From Celeribacter naphthalenivorans (GTDB lineage Bacteria > Pseudomonadota > Alphaproteobacteria > Rhodobacterales > Rhodobacteraceae), in contig NZ_JAIVLK010000006.1 in the NCBI RefSeq assembly GCF_020524585.1, positions 124,001 through 188,000 on the forward strand: 64,000 nt of DNA. The letters run 5' to 3'. The translations under genes were made by a program, and so were the position numbers. Positions 60,645 through 64,000 of this stretch are shown here, piece by piece (positions within the stretch are counted from its first letter, which is position 1; each line of letters starts with the position of its first letter). Below the pieces are notes generated by a model, which saw nothing but the letters and a program-made list of their open reading frames with translations, ran no database searches and had not been told where the DNA came from.

Positions 60645-61574
60645 CTAATTCTCTGCCAGAGGGTGATGCGTGAGCACCAGTTCCCTCAGCCGCTCGTCCA
60701 GAACATGGGTGTAAATCTCGGTCGTCGACAGGTCGGCATGGCCCAAAAGCGTTTGGATCGCCCGCAAATCCGCACCGTGCGCCAAAAGATGCGTCGCAAA
60801 AGCGTGGCGCAACGTGTGGGGCGTCACTTTAGACGGGCTGACACCGGCGCGCACCGCGATGTCTTTGATGAGTTGGTAGAATCGAATGCGGGTGAAATGC
60901 CCGGTCTTGCCGCGTGAGGGAAAGAGATACGCCGAAGGTTTTTCGCCTTTCTCGCGCTTGGCCAAATCCTCTGCGGCGTCACGGGTTTCCAGCCAGCGTT
61001 TGAGCGCGGCGCGCGCAGGATCGGAGAGCGGCACCATGCGCTCCTTGCCGCCTTTGCCAAGGATCAACAGCATCCTCGGGTCGCCCCGTGTGGCCGAGAC
61101 GGGCAGGGACACAAGCTCCGAGACCCGCATGCCGGTGGCGTACAAAAGCTCCATCAGGCAAATGTTGCGCTGCCGGTCGGCCTCGGTGCGGCCCACCTCT
61201 TGCACGGCCTCCAAAAGCCGCGAGACCTCCTCCTCGGAGAGGGTTTTCGGCAGGCGTTTCGCGCGTCCCGGTCCTTTGATCTGGATCGCCGGATTGTCCT
61301 CGCGCCAGCCCTCTTCAAAGGCAAAACGGTAGAGCTGTTTGATCGACGACAGCCGCCGCGCGCGGGTCGATTGCGCCAGCCCTTCGGCCTCGCAGGCCAC
61401 GAGATAGGCCTCGATCTCGGCGCGCTCGGCCGCTGCGAAATCCTTGCCGCGCCGCGCAAGCCATTCGGAAAACCCTAATAAATCGCGCCCGTAGGACAAG
61501 CGCGTGTTCTCGGCGGCGCCCAATTCGGCCAGCTGCGCCTCGGCAAAGCGCGAAATCCAGCCGTGATCGCTCAT
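60645..61574 (-). CDS. xerD: Tyrosine recombinase XerD
   Basis: XerD acts with XerC at dif to resolve chromosome dimers. The 309-residue protein has the N-terminal SAM-like DNA-binding domain (FAEAQLAELGAAENTRLSYGRDLLGF ... STRARRLSSIKQLYRFAFEEGWREDNPA). The catalytic domain has Arg in ATGMRVSEL, Lys in LGKGGKERMVPL, HxxR in PHTLRHAFATHLL, His in LLGHADLSTT and the nucleophile Tyr in EIYTHV. It overlaps the preceding hypothetical gene by 4 bp, so the two are cotranscribed. XerD is preferred over XerC by overall similarity and neighbourhood, not proven. Confidence 0.92.
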   Translation of the reverse strand: MSDHGWISRFAEAQLAELGAAENTRLSYGRDLLGFSEWLARRGKDFAAAERAEIEAYLVACEAEGLAQSTRARRLSSIKQLYRFAFEEGWREDNPAIQIKGPGRAKRLPKTLSEEEVSRLLEAVQEVGRTEADRQRNICLMELLYATGMRVSELVSLPVSATRGDPRMLLILGKGGKERMVPLSDPARAALKRWLETRDAAEDLAKREKGEKPSAYLFPSRGKTGHFTRIRFYQLIKDIAVRAGVSPSKVTPHTLRHAFATHLLAHGADLRAIQTLLGHADLSTTEIYTHVLDERLRELVLTHHPLAEN

Positions 61575-63151
61575 CCGCGCCGCTCCAAAAGCAACAACTC
61601 CAGCGCCGCGCGGCGCGCCGTGGCCTCAAGCCCGATGGCGCGGAAGAATTGGATCGCATCCGACAGCTCGTCGAGATCGCCCGCCGCGCCGCCTTCGAGC
61701 AACTCAATCGCCCGCAGGATGGCTTCGCCCAGTCGTTTTTCACTCACCAGAGACGACAGACGCACGGGAATGCCGGTGCCCCGGAACCCCTGTGCAATCG
61801 CGCGGGCCTGCGCCTCGTTTTGCCGCTGCGTCGGCAGATCGCCCACGGCAATCCCATGCAGCAGCAATTGATCTTTTGTCAGCGCCGGGCTCCATTTCAA
61901 CGCGATCCGCTCATAATCCGGCGACAAAAGCGCGACTTCAAAAGCGATCTCGGAGGCCTTGCCCGTCAGGGGCAGGGTCGAAAGTGGCGTGGCGAAAAGT
62001 TCGGCGAAGACGCTTTGCAGACCGGAGGCGCGCATCGCATCCCAAACCGGCGGTAGCGTGCGGTTGAGACCGCCAACATCCTTGGCCAAAAGGGTTTTCT
62101 CGAAGTCCTGCAACACGTCGATCCGGTCCCAGATGCCGCCAGAGGCCGCCGGAAGGTGTTCCGACCAGATGCCAAGCCAGCGGTTCGGCGAGAGCGCCCC
62201 CACGCGGGCCAGCCGTTCGGCGGCGGTGGCGCGGGCCTTCCAGCCGGAGCTGGCGCGCAGATCGCTTTGCGCAAAGGCCAGCGGCAGCGCGGTCGTCGGC
62301 AGCGGCTCACCGATGGCCTCCATCAGGCGAAATGTCAGTGGTGTCGGATGCTCAGGCGTCGGCAGATGCGGCTCGCCCTCGAACAGCTCGGGATCCAAAA
62401 AACGTGCCAAAAGCTCGCCCTGATTGTCGCGAATGAGCCCAAGCGCCTCGCCGGTTTCCAAGGTGAGCGCCGCCGCGTCCCAATCGCCACTGCGCGCCAG
62501 ACAGAAAATCCGCGCCTGCAACGTGGGCGATAACCCCGGCGTGTGGGTCAACCGTCCGCAGGCTTCGTCCTCAGTGCCGAGCAGGAGTTTGGTGTCGAAA
62601 GACCGGCGGAAAATCTCAGGCGTGCTGAGCCCGGCCAGCGACATCAGCGAATCCGCCTCGTCCAACAGGCCCTGCGACAAGAGCGCATCGATCCGGGCGA
62701 GGAACAGCCGCCCGTCTCGATCCGACAGAACCGGCGGGTCGAGCTCCGCCAGGACCAGCGTATTGAGCAGACGCCGCGAGGCGGGCAAAAGGTCCGGCCG
62801 TGTGGAAATCGTCCTGATCCGCCGCGCGATGTCGCTGGCGGTCGAGGCGCCCCAAAGCCCGCGAGGGAGGCCTGTGACCGAACTGGGCAACAGCCCGGCC
62901 TGATCGGGGTCGGGCGCGTCCAGGGGCAGGACGCTGACGTCTTCGGGCAGGGCGCTCAACGCGATATCACCGGCCGTCGGCGGGGCCACAGGGCGGGGAG
63001 CGTCCAACGTGTCGGACAGCCAATCGATGGCGGAAAGCGGCCGGTCGTCACCGTTTGTTTGTGCGACACTCGGCTCTGCTGTGAGCACGAAAGCCAAACA
63101 CAACGGCGCGCAACTGATGAAAAACCGGGAAGAACCTGGGCGTTTGCTCAC
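61571..63151 (-). CDS. Conserved exported hypothetical protein upstream of xerD
   Basis: A 526-residue protein with a signal peptide (about 1-30, ending SVAQ) and no recognisable domain. The remainder is mostly helical with an Ala/Leu-rich pattern suggesting TPR-like or alpha-alpha repeats (RIFCLARSGDWDAAALTLETGEALGLI). The GTG start overlaps the stop of the small membrane protein gene (GTGA), and the stop overlaps the xerD start, so three genes form a tight operon. The arrangement is common in Rhodobacterales from memory. The function is unknown. Confidence 0.75.
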   Translation of the reverse strand: MSKRPGSSRFFISCAPLCLAFVLTAEPSVAQTNGDDRPLSAIDWLSDTLDAPRPVAPPTAGDIALSALPEDVSVLPLDAPDPDQAGLLPSSVTGLPRGLWGASTASDIARRIRTISTRPDLLPASRRLLNTLVLAELDPPVLSDRDGRLFLARIDALLSQGLLDEADSLMSLAGLSTPEIFRRSFDTKLLLGTEDEACGRLTHTPGLSPTLQARIFCLARSGDWDAAALTLETGEALGLIRDNQGELLARFLDPELFEGEPHLPTPEHPTPLTFRLMEAIGEPLPTTALPLAFAQSDLRASSGWKARATAAERLARVGALSPNRWLGIWSEHLPAASGGIWDRIDVLQDFEKTLLAKDVGGLNRTLPPVWDAMRASGLQSVFAELFATPLSTLPLTGKASEIAFEVALLSPDYERIALKWSPALTKDQLLLHGIAVGDLPTQRQNEAQARAIAQGFRGTGIPVRLSSLVSEKRLGEAILRAIELLEGGAAGDLDELSDAIQFFRAIGLEATARRAALELLLLERRG

Positions 63152-63285
63152 TTCAGTTCGATCTCCGTGGGCACCACCTGCTCGGACCGTTCGGGCGACA
63201 AATCGCCGACATAGGCAAAGCCGATAAAGCCGATGAAGCCCAACAAAATAAGGATGGCCAAAAGGCGAAAGAGAAATTTACGCAA
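63148..63285 (-). CDS. 45-residue single-pass membrane protein (hypothetical)
   Basis: A TTG codon at 63,285 preceded by GGAGG nine bases upstream starts a 45-residue frame. It has a basic N-terminus (LRKFLFR, first residue read as Met), a hydrophobic helix (LLAILILLGFIGFIGFAYVG) and a polar tail (SPERSEQVVPTEIELK). Its stop overlaps the GTG start of the following exported protein (GTGA). The strong RBS, coupling and membrane topology make it a likely real gene despite the rare start. It is the first gene of the operon leading to xerD and is divergent from aroK. The function is unknown. Confidence 0.7.
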   Translation of the reverse strand: MRKFLFRLLAILILLGFIGFIGFAYVGDLSPERSEQVVPTEIELK

Positions 63286-63557
63286 GGTCGACTGCCTCCA
63301 ATCGCGCCCATTGTGGGCGGTTTTATTCCCGATCTTTGCCGGAGTTTGCCTCCGAACCGGGTTTCTTTGGCTTTATATATGGCATTTTTCGTGAGATCAC
63401 GCCATTGAGAGAACGAAAATTTGATAAGCGGGATTTTGCCGTGCCGGCGTGTTTGGGCCAGTCCTTTGGCCATAGCTTGGGGCAGGGCATGTCCCACGGC
63501 AAAGGCAGTTGCGCGCAGGGCCGTGGCAGGGTAGGCGAAGGCGGTGAGACAAGAGGG

Positions 63558-64000
63558 ATGGCACAGGTGGCTGGAGGGGCCGGGGCATTGAAGAAAACCG
63601 TTGCACTGGTCGGCATGATGGGCGCCGGAAAAACCGCTGTGGGCAAGGCCTTGGCCGCGCGTCTTGGCGTGCCGTTTCTGGATTCGGATGCCGAGATCGA
63701 AAAAGCCGCCGACCGCACCATCGCGGAGATTTTCACTGAGCATGGCGAGGCGTTTTTCCGCAGCCGCGAGACCGAGGTGATCGGGCGTTTGCTGGAAAAC
63801 CACCGCGCGATCCTCTCGACCGGCGGCGGCGCGTTTCTGTCTCAGACCAACCGCGAGATGATCGCCGAAAAAGGCGTGGCGGTTTGGCTGAAGGCCGATC
63901 TCGATTTGCTGTGGAACCGCGTGAAACACAAAAGCACCCGGCCGCTTTTGCGCACTGAAAACCCTTACGAGACCTTGAAAGAGCTGGTCGCGGCGCGCGA
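63558..64000 (+). CDS. aroK: Shikimate kinase (5' part, runs off the window)
   Basis: Shikimate kinase phosphorylates shikimate in aromatic amino acid synthesis. The visible 147 codons contain Walker A GMMGAGKTAVGKALA, the shikimate-binding DSDAEIE, FRSRETEVI and STGGGAFLSQ, and the lid region RPLLRTENPY. ATG 63558 gives about ten residues before LKKTVALVGMMG, as in relatives. An in-frame ATG at 63489 and a TTG at 63588 with GGAGG are alternatives. aroB is expected downstream, outside the window. Confidence 0.92.
   Translation, partial: MAQVAGGAGALKKTVALVGMMGAGKTAVGKALAARLGVPFLDSDAEIEKAADRTIAEIFTEHGEAFFRSRETEVIGRLLENHRAILSTGGGAFLSQTNREMIAEKGVAVWLKADLDLLWNRVKHKSTRPLLRTENPYETLKELVAAR

Noticed and set aside
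63304-63325. CGCCCA/TGGGCG hairpin followed by TTTT upstream of aroK
   Set aside because: No plus-strand gene precedes it, so a terminator role is unclear; the stem is short and may be chance.

Overview
The window is a gene-dense, GC-rich bacterial chromosome segment with short intergenic gaps. Gene content points to an alphaproteobacterium of the Rhodobacterales (Roseobacter/Rhodobacter group). The evidence is a C4-type 5-aminolevulinate synthase under an FnrL-like box, an IalB-family protein, a DUF882 protein beside a YcbB-type L,D-transpeptidase, a membrane-anchored RTX-repeat protein behind a perfect CtrA-type box, a single-domain xylose ABC ATPase, and the xerD / hypothetical / small membrane protein / aroK arrangement. 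I see no prophage, insertion sequence, CRISPR array, tRNA or rRNA. The species is not determinable from the sequence alone.

Layout. 1-1.6 kb: end of a chemotaxis operon (cheB, cheD). 1.9-11.8 kb: housekeeping genes (M20 dipeptidase, hemA, a RodZ-like protein, ispG, a DsbA-like protein, an aminotransferase, an N-acetylmuramoyl-L-alanine amidase, ZinT with a Zur-like box). 11.9-17 kb: a methyltransferase, penicillin-binding protein 1A, a GNAT protein and release factor 2. 17.2-23.2 kb: a co-directional sulfur operon made of a 20-codon leader ORF, two YeeE/YedE half-transporters, a persulfide dioxygenase-like metallo-hydrolase, a rhodanese-loop DUF442 protein, a second DUF442 copy fused to a sulfide:quinone oxidoreductase, and a SulP transporter. 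Together these fit sulfide oxidation to persulfide, then sulfite, with transport of the products. 23.2-27.3 kb: a MarR regulator and DMT exporter pair sharing a palindromic operator region, then a TRAP dctQM pair without a solute-binding gene, coupled to a kinase-like gene. 27.4-31.3 kb: TolB-like, di-heme peroxidase and FG-GAP/ASPIC genes. 31.3-38.8 kb: the D-xylose locus (ROK regulator divergent from xylFHGBA).

38.9-48 kb: glpD, a truncated siroheme synthase, adenine deaminase, a small lipoprotein, a D-2-hydroxyacid dehydrogenase, an ECF sigma/anti-sigma pair with a DUF7282 protein, and a decayed octaheme cytochrome gene beside an intact cytochrome b. 48.2-54.7 kb: envelope genes (DUF882, L,D-transpeptidase, LpxD-like, a dedicated ACP and ketoacyl synthase, IalB). 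55.1-64 kb: a candidate small RNA, a HerA-like ATPase, the RTX-repeat protein, rlmJ, a CorC/HlyC-type protein, xerD, a conserved hypothetical, a 45-codon membrane protein and the start of aroK, which runs off the window.

The most interesting unexplained element is the minus-strand small RNA candidate at about 55,128-55,237. It has a promoter-like sequence, a three-way-junction-like fold that displays a CCUCC anti-Shine-Dalgarno loop, and a strong intrinsic terminator. Other points of interest are the DUF442 duplication and fusion, the doubly truncated octaheme cytochrome, two perfect or near-perfect operator palindromes, two back-to-back long inverted repeats after ispG, and two tiny ORFs (20 and 45 codons).
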